A stretch of DNA of 5,271 nucleotides, from NCBI GenBank assembly GCA_001783355.1, contig MFMA01000007.1:1-5271 (forward strand). The letters are read 5' to 3'. Below the pieces are notes generated by a model. That model did not search any database. It had not been told where the DNA came from and worked only from the letters and a program-made list of their open reading frames with translations. Numbering within the stretch: the first letter of the stretch is position 1; every line of letters begins with the position of its first letter. The position numbers were made by a program, and so were the translations under genes. Positions 1 to 4,915 of the stretch are shown here, piece after piece. The stretch is from Candidatus Kaiserbacteria bacterium RIFCSPLOWO2_01_FULL_54_20. Its GTDB lineage: Bacteria; Patescibacteriota; Minisyncoccia; Phycocordibacterales; UBA2100.

Positions 1-306
1 GAGCTCCTTCTCCACCAGGTTTTCTACCGGCAGGCCGTGGCAGTCCCACCCCCACACCCGCGGTACGCGGTAGCCCGCCATCGTGCGGTAGCGTGGGATG
101 GCATCTTTGATGGCACTCTGCAAAAGATGCCCGTAGTGCGGCAGGCCGTTGGCAAACGGCGGCCCGTCATAAAAAATATACTCGCCCTTCGGCGCGGGTT
201 TGGCGACCGACTGTTCAAAAATCTTTTCTTTATTCCAGAACGCTAAAATCTCTTCCTCGCGCCTAGCTAGAGAGCTCGTATTTGATTGTGTATTTGACTC
301 TGACAT
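1..306 (-). CDS. ileS: Isoleucyl-tRNA synthetase, type 2 (eukaryote-like), N-terminal 102 residues only
   Basis: The gene is cut by the left edge after 102 codons; a full IleRS has roughly 900 to 1100 residues. The enzyme attaches isoleucine to tRNA-Ile in the cytoplasm. The visible part is the start of the class I Rossmann fold. It contains GPPFANGLPHYGH at residues 48-60, whose HYGH (57-60) is the HIGH ATP-binding signature, and GWDCHGLPVENLVEKEL at 86-102, a hallmark of IleRS. The wording GLPHYGH with PVENLVEKEL matches the eukaryote-like type 2 enzymes better than the common bacterial type 1 form, which usually reads NGxIHIGH and PIE. The ATG at 306 is the only sensible start: an overlapping ATG five bases upstream is out of frame. 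No Shine-Dalgarno lies close to the start. The gene begins about 35 bases past the terminator of the NYN gene, so it probably has its own promoter. Identification is very secure; the type 2 label is from motif wording only. Confidence 0.95.
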   Translation of the reverse strand, partial: MSESNTQSNTSSLARREEEILAFWNKEKIFEQSVAKPAPKGEYIFYDGPPFANGLPHYGHLLQSAIKDAIPRYRTMAGYRVPRVWGWDCHGLPVENLVEKEL

Positions 307-313
307 ATCATTT

Positions 314-324
314 GCTATACTATA
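314..324 (-). promoter_or_regulatory. Candidate -10 region for ileS, near-leaderless
   Basis: The short space between the upstream hairpin and the ileS ATG holds two overlapping -10-like hexamers on the minus strand: TATAGT (324-319, 12 bases before the ATG) and TATAGC (319-314, 7 bases before it). No convincing -35 box is seen, and there is no Shine-Dalgarno near the start. If TATAGC is used, the transcript would begin at or next to the start codon. This is inference from position and similarity to the sigma-70-type consensus. Confidence 0.4.
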
Positions 325-335
325 CCTATCACCAC

Positions 336-376
336 GAAAAGTCCCCCGTAGGGTTCGTCCCTACGGGGTCCTTTTC
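336..376. terminator. Symmetric, probably bidirectional terminator hairpin containing the NYN stop codon
   Basis: CCCCGTAGGG (344-353) and CCCTACGGGG (359-368) form a perfect 10-bp stem with a 5-base loop. The stem is flanked by GAAAAG (336-341) and CTTTTC (371-376), which can extend it beyond a two-base internal mismatch and provide a short T-run on either strand. On the minus strand the TTTT tail follows the stem after GGAC, ending NYN (and perhaps argS) transcription just before ileS. The NYN stop codon TAG (363-361) is inside the stem. No plus-strand gene is seen that would need it in the other direction. Confidence 0.75.
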
Positions 377-858
377 TTATATTCGAGCTTATTTCGGAGG
401 TCATTCATAAAAGCAAGCCGTTTTTTACCAAACCTCTTAAGCAAGGCCGAATATTTGAAAAAGTTTGGAATAAGAACTTGTTCCAGTTTGTCGTTCTCGA
501 GTAGATATTTCACGAGGCAATAAAAATCTCCGTCACCCGTGACTATGACAGCTTTCTCATAATTTTTAAACTCAATCATTGCGTGGAGTACTAATTCGGC
601 GTCGCAATTGCCCTTTGTTGTCCCGTCTTTGTACGTGAGTGTCGGCTTAAAAATGCAGATGAAACCTGCTTCTTGCAACTTGATGTAAAGATCATTGTTC
701 CCCTCAATATAACCAACAAACAGAAAAGCCTTTGATACTCCATACTTCTCTTTTAGGTACACGCCGAAGCGTTTGAAGTCGAGCTTCCATCCAAGCGACC
801 TGATTGCCAGGTTAACATTCTGGCTGTCAACGAAGGCGTAATTCTGTGACCTATTCAT
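361..858 (-). CDS. NYN domain protein (LabA/DUF88-like PIN-fold putative ribonuclease)
   Basis: This is a 165-residue protein that is almost entirely one NYN domain, a PIN-like fold that in characterised members is a metal-dependent RNase. Acidic motifs sit where the family has its metal ligands: FVDSQN (residues 9-14, Asp11), KGNCDAELVLHAM (82-94, Asp86 and Glu88) and VTGDGDF (106-112, Asp109 and Asp111). The C-terminal 30 residues are basic. The ATG at 858 puts the first beta strand right at the N-terminus, as in short family members. An in-frame GTG at 876 would add six residues (MLYFLS); it has a weak AAAGG seven bases upstream but would place the promoter-like TATATT inside the coding region. 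The gene starts about 35 bases after the argS stop and its stop lies within the terminator stem. It looks more AT-rich than its neighbours. The RNA target and cellular role are unknown; linkage to two tRNA synthetases hints at RNA metabolism but may be accidental. Confidence 0.88.
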   Translation of the reverse strand: MNRSQNYAFVDSQNVNLAIRSLGWKLDFKRFGVYLKEKYGVSKAFLFVGYIEGNNDLYIKLQEAGFICIFKPTLTYKDGTTKGNCDAELVLHAMIEFKNYEKAVIVTGDGDFYCLVKYLLENDKLEQVLIPNFFKYSALLKRFGKKRLAFMNDLRNKLEYKKRTP

Positions 859-866
859 ACTCAAAA

Positions 867-875
867 AATATAACA
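867..875 (-). promoter_or_regulatory. Candidate extended -10 promoter for the NYN gene
   Basis: On the minus strand the sequence TGT-TATATT (875-867) fits an extended -10 element (TGn followed by a TATAAT-like hexamer). It ends 8 bases before the ATG at 858, so transcription would start at or within about two bases of the start codon. No -35 box is recognisable; the upstream bases are an A-run next to the argS stop. The ATG has no Shine-Dalgarno. The element lies between argS and NYN, so NYN could be transcribed both from here and by read-through from argS. Confidence 0.45.
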
Positions 876-893
876 CCTAAGAGCCTTTTTTTC

Positions 894-2507
894 TTACATC
901 TCCTCGGGCGTAGGAATGCCGAGGAGGGCAAGGCCTTGCGCGAGCGTGTGCTCTGTTGCTTTTATCAGACTAAGGGTATGACCAGCTATCACACCATCAA
1001 CGATTGCACGCTCTGTAGCATACCAACCGTTAAATGCCGATGAAAGCTCGGTTAAATAGGTAACTACATAATGGGGCTCCATTTCTCCTGCAGCACGTGC
1101 AACCACTTCGCTAAAATGTATTAGGACGCGCTCCAAAGTACTGCTTTGCGGAGTGACAAATTGAGCCACCGTTGCCCCAGAGGCTTTCTTAAGCAGAGAA
1201 CGGGCACGCACGAGCGCGTATTGCAAGTACGGGCCCGAGCCTCCTTCAAACGCGACCGCCTGGTCAAAGTCAAAAACAATATTGTGGCCGGAGGATGATT
1301 TTAGGAACGAGTATTTTATTGCGCCAAGCGCCACCTCTTCCGTAATCCGCTCGCCCTTCTCTTTATCATCGGCAAATTTCCCTGACTCCCCAAACTTAGC
1401 CCGTATCCGCTCTTTGACCGCCTCTATCATGTCTTCAGCAAGCGGAACATTGCCATAACGCGAGGAAATCTTGCCGCCCACAAAACGCATGCGCCCATGT
1501 TGCCAATAGGTGGAGTGTTGCGCCCATCGCGGCTCGATAAGTTCAGCCGCTTTTTTAACTACCTCAAAATATTGTTTTTGCTCAACATCTGTTATTACCA
1601 AAGATAAATCCGGATTGTATTTATCAAACTTCAACTTCAACAAGCCTATATCTTTTGCTTCATAAATTGCCAGACCGAGCGACGTCAAAAATACCCGCGT
1701 GTGCAAGCCGTATTTCTCTCCGGGGAAGACGACCGCTCCATCCGACTTCTCAAATACACTGCCGATGTGTGATTGAACAATATCTTTGCCAATTTTGCCC
1801 GCTTCGCTCTCAAAAAAGTAGTCGGAAAAAGCTGAACCAAGCCGCGTAGTTATGTCCTTAAAATAAGCCAAGTTCAACTCGCGGCCTTTTTTATAAAGTT
1901 CGAGTGCAGGGCCAGCTTCCTCGTCATTGAGTTGCTGATTTATTTTTATGATTTCTGCTTTGGCCTGTTCGTTTTCATCGTATATTTTTGTGCCCTCCAC
2001 ATACCATTTGCCGAGGGTGTGCACATCGCTCGGTTCGACTCCCTCTTTCAATCCAACCCACACTGCCTTTGCAACGCCTAGCGATATGTCTGACGGATAA
2101 GCAACATCAACCACTTCGCCACCCAACGCCCGCATGAGCCGTGAGAGCGACTCACCGACAGAGAGGTTAAGAAGATGCCCGACATGAAATGGTTTAAAGA
2201 GGTTCGGCGCGCTCTTTTCCAATAAAATCTTTTTGCCCGCGTAGAGTTGCGGGATTTTTTGTTCTTTTGGGGTCAACTCCTCGCGCGAGAGGAAGAAGTT
2301 TATAAATTTGCCCACCACCTCTATTTTCTCCACCTCATTACTACTGAGTAAACTCCGTAGTTTACTACTGAGCTCGTTCGGGTCGACTTTGCCCACGAGC
2401 GCCGCATTGGTCGAGTAGTCGCCGTGCTCAAGCGCGCGCGGGCGTTCTACCACAAAAGCAACGCCGGGGAGCGCCGCTTTGACCGCTTGTTCTATCTTTT
2501 CTCGCAT
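894..2507 (-). CDS. argS: Arginyl-tRNA synthetase
   Basis: This complete 537-residue class I synthetase charges tRNA-Arg with arginine in the cytoplasm. In order, it shows an N-terminal tRNA-recognition domain (about residues 1-75, with GDYSTNAAL at 29-37 and a FINFFLS strand at 68-74), the catalytic core with APNLFKPFHVGH (100-111; HVGH is the HIGH motif), and GGKISSRYGNV (344-354) at the KMSKS position. A DALR anticodon-binding domain follows, with GGSGPYLQYALVRARSLL at 422-439 and LTELSSAFNGWYATERA near 485-501. The length is a little below the 550-580 usual for ArgRS, but every domain is present. The segment VAYPSDISLGVAKAVW (135-150) replaces the GDWGTQFG-like stretch of many ArgRS, and KISSR replaces KMSxR; both mark a divergent lineage, not a defect. 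The ATG at 2507 is chosen because the N-terminal domain starts directly there; it has no Shine-Dalgarno. The NYN gene follows closely. Confidence 0.96.
   Translation of the reverse strand: MREKIEQAVKAALPGVAFVVERPRALEHGDYSTNAALVGKVDPNELSSKLRSLLSSNEVEKIEVVGKFINFFLSREELTPKEQKIPQLYAGKKILLEKSAPNLFKPFHVGHLLNLSVGESLSRLMRALGGEVVDVAYPSDISLGVAKAVWVGLKEGVEPSDVHTLGKWYVEGTKIYDENEQAKAEIIKINQQLNDEEAGPALELYKKGRELNLAYFKDITTRLGSAFSDYFFESEAGKIGKDIVQSHIGSVFEKSDGAVVFPGEKYGLHTRVFLTSLGLAIYEAKDIGLLKLKFDKYNPDLSLVITDVEQKQYFEVVKKAAELIEPRWAQHSTYWQHGRMRFVGGKISSRYGNVPLAEDMIEAVKERIRAKFGESGKFADDKEKGERITEEVALGAIKYSFLKSSSGHNIVFDFDQAVAFEGGSGPYLQYALVRARSLLKKASGATVAQFVTPQSSTLERVLIHFSEVVARAAGEMEPHYVVTYLTELSSAFNGWYATERAIVDGVIAGHTLSLIKATEHTLAQGLALLGIPTPEEM
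2338..2372. repeat. Short direct repeat with a nested palindrome inside argS
   Basis: TTACTACTGAG occurs at 2338-2348 and again at 2362-2372, a spacing of 24 bases or exactly eight codons. Between and overlapping the copies, AGTAAACT (2347-2354) and AGTTTACT (2359-2366) form a perfect 8-bp inverted repeat with a 4-base loop. On the coding strand this corresponds to residues around 46-57 of ArgRS, giving the repetitive LSSKLRSLLSSN. The reading frame is kept. It looks like a small in-frame duplication or hairpin-templated change in a tolerant helix. Confidence 0.7.
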
Positions 2508-2513
2508 GCAATT

Positions 2514-2522
2514 ACACTAGCA
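2514..2522 (-). promoter_or_regulatory. Candidate extended -10 promoter for argS, leaderless
   Basis: Minus-strand TGC-TAGTGT (2522-2514) has the TGn extension and T, A and final T of the -10 consensus, and ends 6 bases before the argS ATG. A TTGTTT lies 17 bases upstream of the hexamer, within the loop and 3' arm of the neighbouring hairpin, and could act as a weak -35. There is no Shine-Dalgarno before the ATG. The hexamer match is modest. TGTAAT overlaps it and matches better, but sits only 3 bases before the ATG, which would put the transcript start inside the start codon. Confidence 0.35.
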
Positions 2523-2525
2523 TTT

Positions 2526-2561
2526 ACCCCCACACCAAACAAACTAGTTTGGTGTGGGGGT
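2526..2561 (-). terminator. 15-bp hairpin after the DUF2914 gene, probable terminator
   Basis: ACCCCCACACCAAAC (2526-2540) and GTTTGGTGTGGGGGT (2547-2561) pair perfectly over 15 bp around a 6-base loop. The DUF2914 stop codon TAA (2564-2562) directly abuts the stem. On the minus strand the stem is followed by AAATGC and not by a T-run, so it is not a textbook intrinsic terminator; it could instead stabilise the mRNA 3' end or work with a protein factor. The centre contains AAACTAGTTT (2541-2550), a perfect palindrome that offers an alternative pairing. Confidence 0.6.
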
Positions 2562-3647
2562 TTACAGCGTTTTTTGGGAAAGCGACGGAGTGACCGGCGA
2601 CTCAACAACCGTAAAGCTTGCCCGCCCAATGAGCGCGCCGCTTGCGGTCTCGACGTCGCAGCGCCACTCCCCCGCCGTGAGCCCCGTCTTTATACTAAAG
2701 CCCCTATACCCCTCACTGCGCCCGCCGGAGATGGGAAACGCGAGCCGCGAGCGCTCCTCCCACTCTTTGATGGCGGGGTTATAGTACTCCCATCGGTGGT
2801 AAATCGGCGCCGTAAGGTCGGTCGGGGCGAAGACCGAAGAAAAACAGAACGCGCTCCGGCTCGTGGCAGTAATTACGTACTGCCCGCTGGTGCTGCGCCA
2901 AACCTCCCACCACGGTGCGGGCTCATAGAGGGCAGTGTAACCGCCACCGGAGTGTTTGAGCACCGAATGGTAGATGCCGAGCTCGCGCATGGCCAAAGGC
3001 ACCGGCGGGATGACATTTATAAAATACAGTACGTTAAAGGCGGCGAAGATGAGCGCGACAGAAACACCGGCGGGCCTGATGTGGTGCACCAGCTCTTTGC
3101 GCGCGCACACAAGGAGCACCCAAAGGTACGCGGCAATGACGCCAATGCTCACCGCCCCGCTCAACAAAAACACCAAGGGTCCGATGCTGTGCAGGAGCAC
3201 CGGCACCGTGAGTTCTACATAGCACAACAAAAGGAGATAGTAGATGGCGATGTTGAAGCGGAACTGCGCGTAGCGCGATTTTAAAAACTCGTTGCCCACC
3301 AAAAGCGCGCCAAGGAACATAAAAAAGAGCAGGCTCTGGGCGATCGTCCCGCTGCGGAAGTAGAGCACCAAAAGCCCGCTCGAGAGGCTGCCAAAGCAAA
3401 ACTGCAGCAGCACCGGCAAAAAGGGCGCGAGTTTGTTTTCGGCGCTCCCCCGCGCCGCCCGCATGGTCATGAGCAGTATCACTCCCCCCGCAATTGCAAG
3501 GTATGAAAGCAGGATGACATTGTCCAGCAGCTGGTCCGGCCGCGTAAGCAGGAAGGAGTCGAGTATAAAGCCGAGCACCAGCGCCCCGAGCCCAATGTGG
3601 CGCTCGTGCCTGTGCCAAAAATTTAAAACATCCTGCCACGGGTGCAT
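2562..3647 (-). CDS. Seven-helix membrane protein with C-terminal DUF2914 domain
   Basis: This is a 361-residue integral membrane protein. Hydrophobic segments lie at about residues 18-35, 43-62, 74-97, 101-118, 131-152, 156-181 and 193-217, giving seven helices. Basic loops (RAARGSAENK near 63-72, LKSRYAQFR near 122-130, CARKELVHHIR near 181-191) alternate so that, by the positive-inside rule, the N-terminus is cytoplasmic and the C-terminal part is outside. After a linker, about residues 255-350 match DUF2914: IYHRWEYYN (282-290), RGFSIKTGLTAGEWRCDV (315-332) and a closing GRASFTV (341-347), a beta-rich domain of unknown function. The ATG at 3647 is the first in frame, with no good Shine-Dalgarno but a TACAAT six bases upstream. 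The gene sits alone between two hairpins. Function is unknown; a role at the cell envelope is likely from topology. The domain assignment is from recalled family wording. Confidence 0.85.
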   Translation of the reverse strand: MHPWQDVLNFWHRHERHIGLGALVLGFILDSFLLTRPDQLLDNVILLSYLAIAGGVILLMTMRAARGSAENKLAPFLPVLLQFCFGSLSSGLLVLYFRSGTIAQSLLFFMFLGALLVGNEFLKSRYAQFRFNIAIYYLLLLCYVELTVPVLLHSIGPLVFLLSGAVSIGVIAAYLWVLLVCARKELVHHIRPAGVSVALIFAAFNVLYFINVIPPVPLAMRELGIYHSVLKHSGGGYTALYEPAPWWEVWRSTSGQYVITATSRSAFCFSSVFAPTDLTAPIYHRWEYYNPAIKEWEERSRLAFPISGGRSEGYRGFSIKTGLTAGEWRCDVETASGALIGRASFTVVESPVTPSLSQKTL

Positions 3648-3653
3648 ACCGTT

Positions 3654-3659
3654 ATTGTA
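3654..3659 (-). promoter_or_regulatory. Candidate -10 box for the DUF2914 gene, leaderless
   Basis: Minus-strand TACAAT (3659-3654) matches the TATAAT consensus at five of six positions and ends exactly 6 bases before the ATG at 3647, so the predicted transcript start falls at the start codon. It lies just past the T-run of the dcd terminator. At the usual spacing a -35 would fall in the 3' arm of that hairpin, where no good match is seen. A small inverted repeat, TACC-CTTT-GGTA on the plus strand (3658-3669), overlaps the edge of the box and could be an operator or chance. Confidence 0.5.
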
Positions 3660-3665
3660 CCCTTT

Positions 3666-3706
3666 GGTAAAAAGGGAAAGCCCGCGGGGTCGCCCCCGCG
3701 GGCTTT
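3666..3706 (-). terminator. Strong intrinsic terminator of the rplK-dcd unit
   Basis: AAAGCCCGCGGGG (3677-3689) and CCCCGCGGGCTTT (3694-3706) form a 13-bp stem. Read on the minus strand the loop is GCGA, a stable GNRA tetraloop, and the stem is followed by CCCTTTTTACC with a five-T run (3673-3669). It begins 18 bases after the dcd stop codon. This is the clearest terminator in the window; its orientation agrees with the minus-strand genes. Confidence 0.88.
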
Positions 3707-3724
3707 GTTGTTATGCACCGATTT

Positions 3725-4855
3725 TCACCATTGCGCCCAGTAGCCGGTGTGCCAAACATCATAGCGATGCTTAAAATGTTTGGACAACGACGGGCCAGTA
3801 CCGGTGTAGCTGCTACCGGCACCATACAAACGGTTCGGGATTTCGAAGGTCCGTTCGAACTGCATGGCGCAGATACGCTGACCATCGACCACCCTCATCG
3901 TCACTTCTCGTGCCCGTACTTCGAGCACACCATTGGTGCCCTGCTCACCGCCGAATCCATTATCGAAGAACCCGGCATAATGCGGACGCATCTCGCCGCT
4001 AGTGACGCGGTAGGCTTGAACCTGTCCACAGCACTCGGCCGGGACACGAACCCGTTCCTTTGTCGCTAAAAGATAAAACTTGCCCGGCAGAAGTTCAAGC
4101 ATTCCGTCTCGGGGGCGCCGGATCGGCTCCCAAAAGTCGTACGGTTCGTGCGCATCCTCGCTCATCATATCGATGGGTAAGGTGCTGTCTTTTGCAACAA
4201 ATCCGACCACTTCTCGCGACAGATTAACGTGGAAATAGAGATCATCGTCCACTATATCCATCTTGTTGACGTCGAGAGGCTCACCGCCGCCCGAAAAAAG
4301 CAACGCCTGGCGCATCTGCATGTCCTGCAGTTCGCGCCCGGTGACCTTTTGCGTCTCCTTGGTCTTGAAGCGTCCTTGCACGAGGGACAGTCCGGTCTTG
4401 ACCTTGATGTCGTGCGAGAGCGGCGTGATCTCAAGGTAAAGCGGCCCATGATATCCCGCAGGAACAAGATCATAGTTTCCGACCTTGTCCGCCAAAACGC
4501 GGCCAAAGGCGTCGATGCGGCCAGTCGAGCTTTTGGCGGTGAACTCCGCCCACGTGTCGCTCGGTAATGCTGCGCTTTCAAGAAGCGGAATGATGTACGT
4601 CATTCCAACTTCGAGATGTTTGCCGCCAGGCGCATCGAGTTCGAAGTCGTACTTCTTGTACTTGGCGATGAGGTCGGCGACATTCTCGTTGTGTGGGAGC
4701 GCGGCCGAACGCATACGGGAACCCACTTTACCCAACCGGAAGTCAAAGGACGCCGGCTGAATTTGGCTCTGCTCAATCTTGAACTTCGGATCGCTCCGTA
4801 TCATGGGCACCTGCCCAAAGATGGAGCGCTCGATTTGCTGACAGGCCATTACCAT
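3725..4855 (-). CDS. dcd: Two-module 2'-deoxycytidine 5'-triphosphate deaminase
   Basis: This 376-residue protein deaminates dCTP to dUTP and ammonia, feeding dUMP and so dTTP synthesis. Ordinary Dcd has about 190 residues; this is the long form with two Dcd-like modules in one chain, best known from alphaproteobacteria. The first module carries QPASFDFRLG (residues 33-42), the catalytic-loop motif AKSSTGR (107-113) and LYLEI with Glu142 at the position of the catalytic glutamate. The second module (about 205-345) repeats the fold with RPHYAGFFDNGFG (290-302) and VLEVRA (310-315) but lacks an SSxxR motif, so it is probably structural. The tail YTGTGPSLSKHF (350-361) resembles the C-terminal lid that closes over nucleotide. 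The ATG at 4855 is preferred over one at 4849 because GAGAGG lies 8 bases upstream. The gene follows rplK by 60 bases and ends before a strong terminator. Whether it also has dUTPase activity cannot be told. Confidence 0.92.
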   Translation of the reverse strand: MVMACQQIERSIFGQVPMIRSDPKFKIEQSQIQPASFDFRLGKVGSRMRSAALPHNENVADLIAKYKKYDFELDAPGGKHLEVGMTYIIPLLESAALPSDTWAEFTAKSSTGRIDAFGRVLADKVGNYDLVPAGYHGPLYLEITPLSHDIKVKTGLSLVQGRFKTKETQKVTGRELQDMQMRQALLFSGGGEPLDVNKMDIVDDDLYFHVNLSREVVGFVAKDSTLPIDMMSEDAHEPYDFWEPIRRPRDGMLELLPGKFYLLATKERVRVPAECCGQVQAYRVTSGEMRPHYAGFFDNGFGGEQGTNGVLEVRAREVTMRVVDGQRICAMQFERTFEIPNRLYGAGSSYTGTGPSLSKHFKHRYDVWHTGYWAQW

Positions 4856-4863
4856 GGCAGGTA

Positions 4864-4869
4864 CCTCTC
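4864..4869 (-). promoter_or_regulatory. Shine-Dalgarno site of dcd
   Basis: Minus-strand GAGAGG (4869-4864) lies 8 bases before the ATG at 4855 and 14 before the next in-frame ATG, which fixes the upstream start. It is the only good Shine-Dalgarno in the window, in keeping with dcd being an internal gene of an operon led by rplK. Confidence 0.75.
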
Positions 4870-4874
4870 TGGTT

Positions 4875-4902
4875 GTTGGATGACCAACTGGTCTGCCGGC
4901 AG
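4875..4902. repeat. Clustered small palindromes in the rplK-dcd gap
   Basis: The 60-base gap holds a perfect palindrome CTGCCGGCAG (4893-4902), an imperfect one GACCAACTGGTC (4882-4893) and a possible hairpin GTTGG-ATGA-CCAAC (4875-4888). The last two overlap and are mutually exclusive. There is no T-run, so this is not an intrinsic terminator. It might tune translation or stability between the two genes, or be chance. Confidence 0.4.
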
Positions 4903-4915
4903 TATGTCGAAAATC

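Noticed and set aside
316..325. TATACTATAC on the plus strand as a rightward promoter
   Set aside because: It resembles a -10 box but no plus-strand gene follows; it is the complement of the proposed ileS element and runs straight into the hairpin at 336-376.
37..523. Plus-strand open frames over the ileS and NYN regions
   Set aside because: They are antisense to strongly supported genes and show no conserved motif.
859..876. GTG at 876 as the NYN start
   Set aside because: It has a weak AAAGG at acceptable spacing and cannot be excluded if the gene is translated from an argS transcript, but the extra residues (MLYFLS) add no conserved feature and would cover the extended -10 element; the ATG at 858 fits the domain start better.
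880..896. Possible terminator between argS and NYN (TAAGA/TCTTA pairing and an A/T run)
   Set aside because: The stem is only 5 bp with a 9-base loop, and on the minus strand the run is A and precedes the 3' arm, so it does not form an intrinsic terminator for argS.
2424..3284. A 286-codon open frame on the plus strand
   Set aside because: It is antisense to the 5' end of argS and most of the DUF2914 gene, runs through the hairpin between them, has an arginine- and proline-rich composition typical of shadow frames in GC-rich coding DNA, and shows no recognisable domain.
3034..3639. A 201-codon frame on the minus strand overlapping the DUF2914 gene in another frame
   Set aside because: The composition (Ala, Arg, His rich) is that of a shifted frame, while the overlapping frame gives clear membrane helices with correct charge bias and a DUF2914 match.
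3658..3669. Inverted repeat TACC-CTTT-GGTA as an operator
   Set aside because: Four-base arms are too short to support a specific regulator site; noted only as part of the promoter entry.
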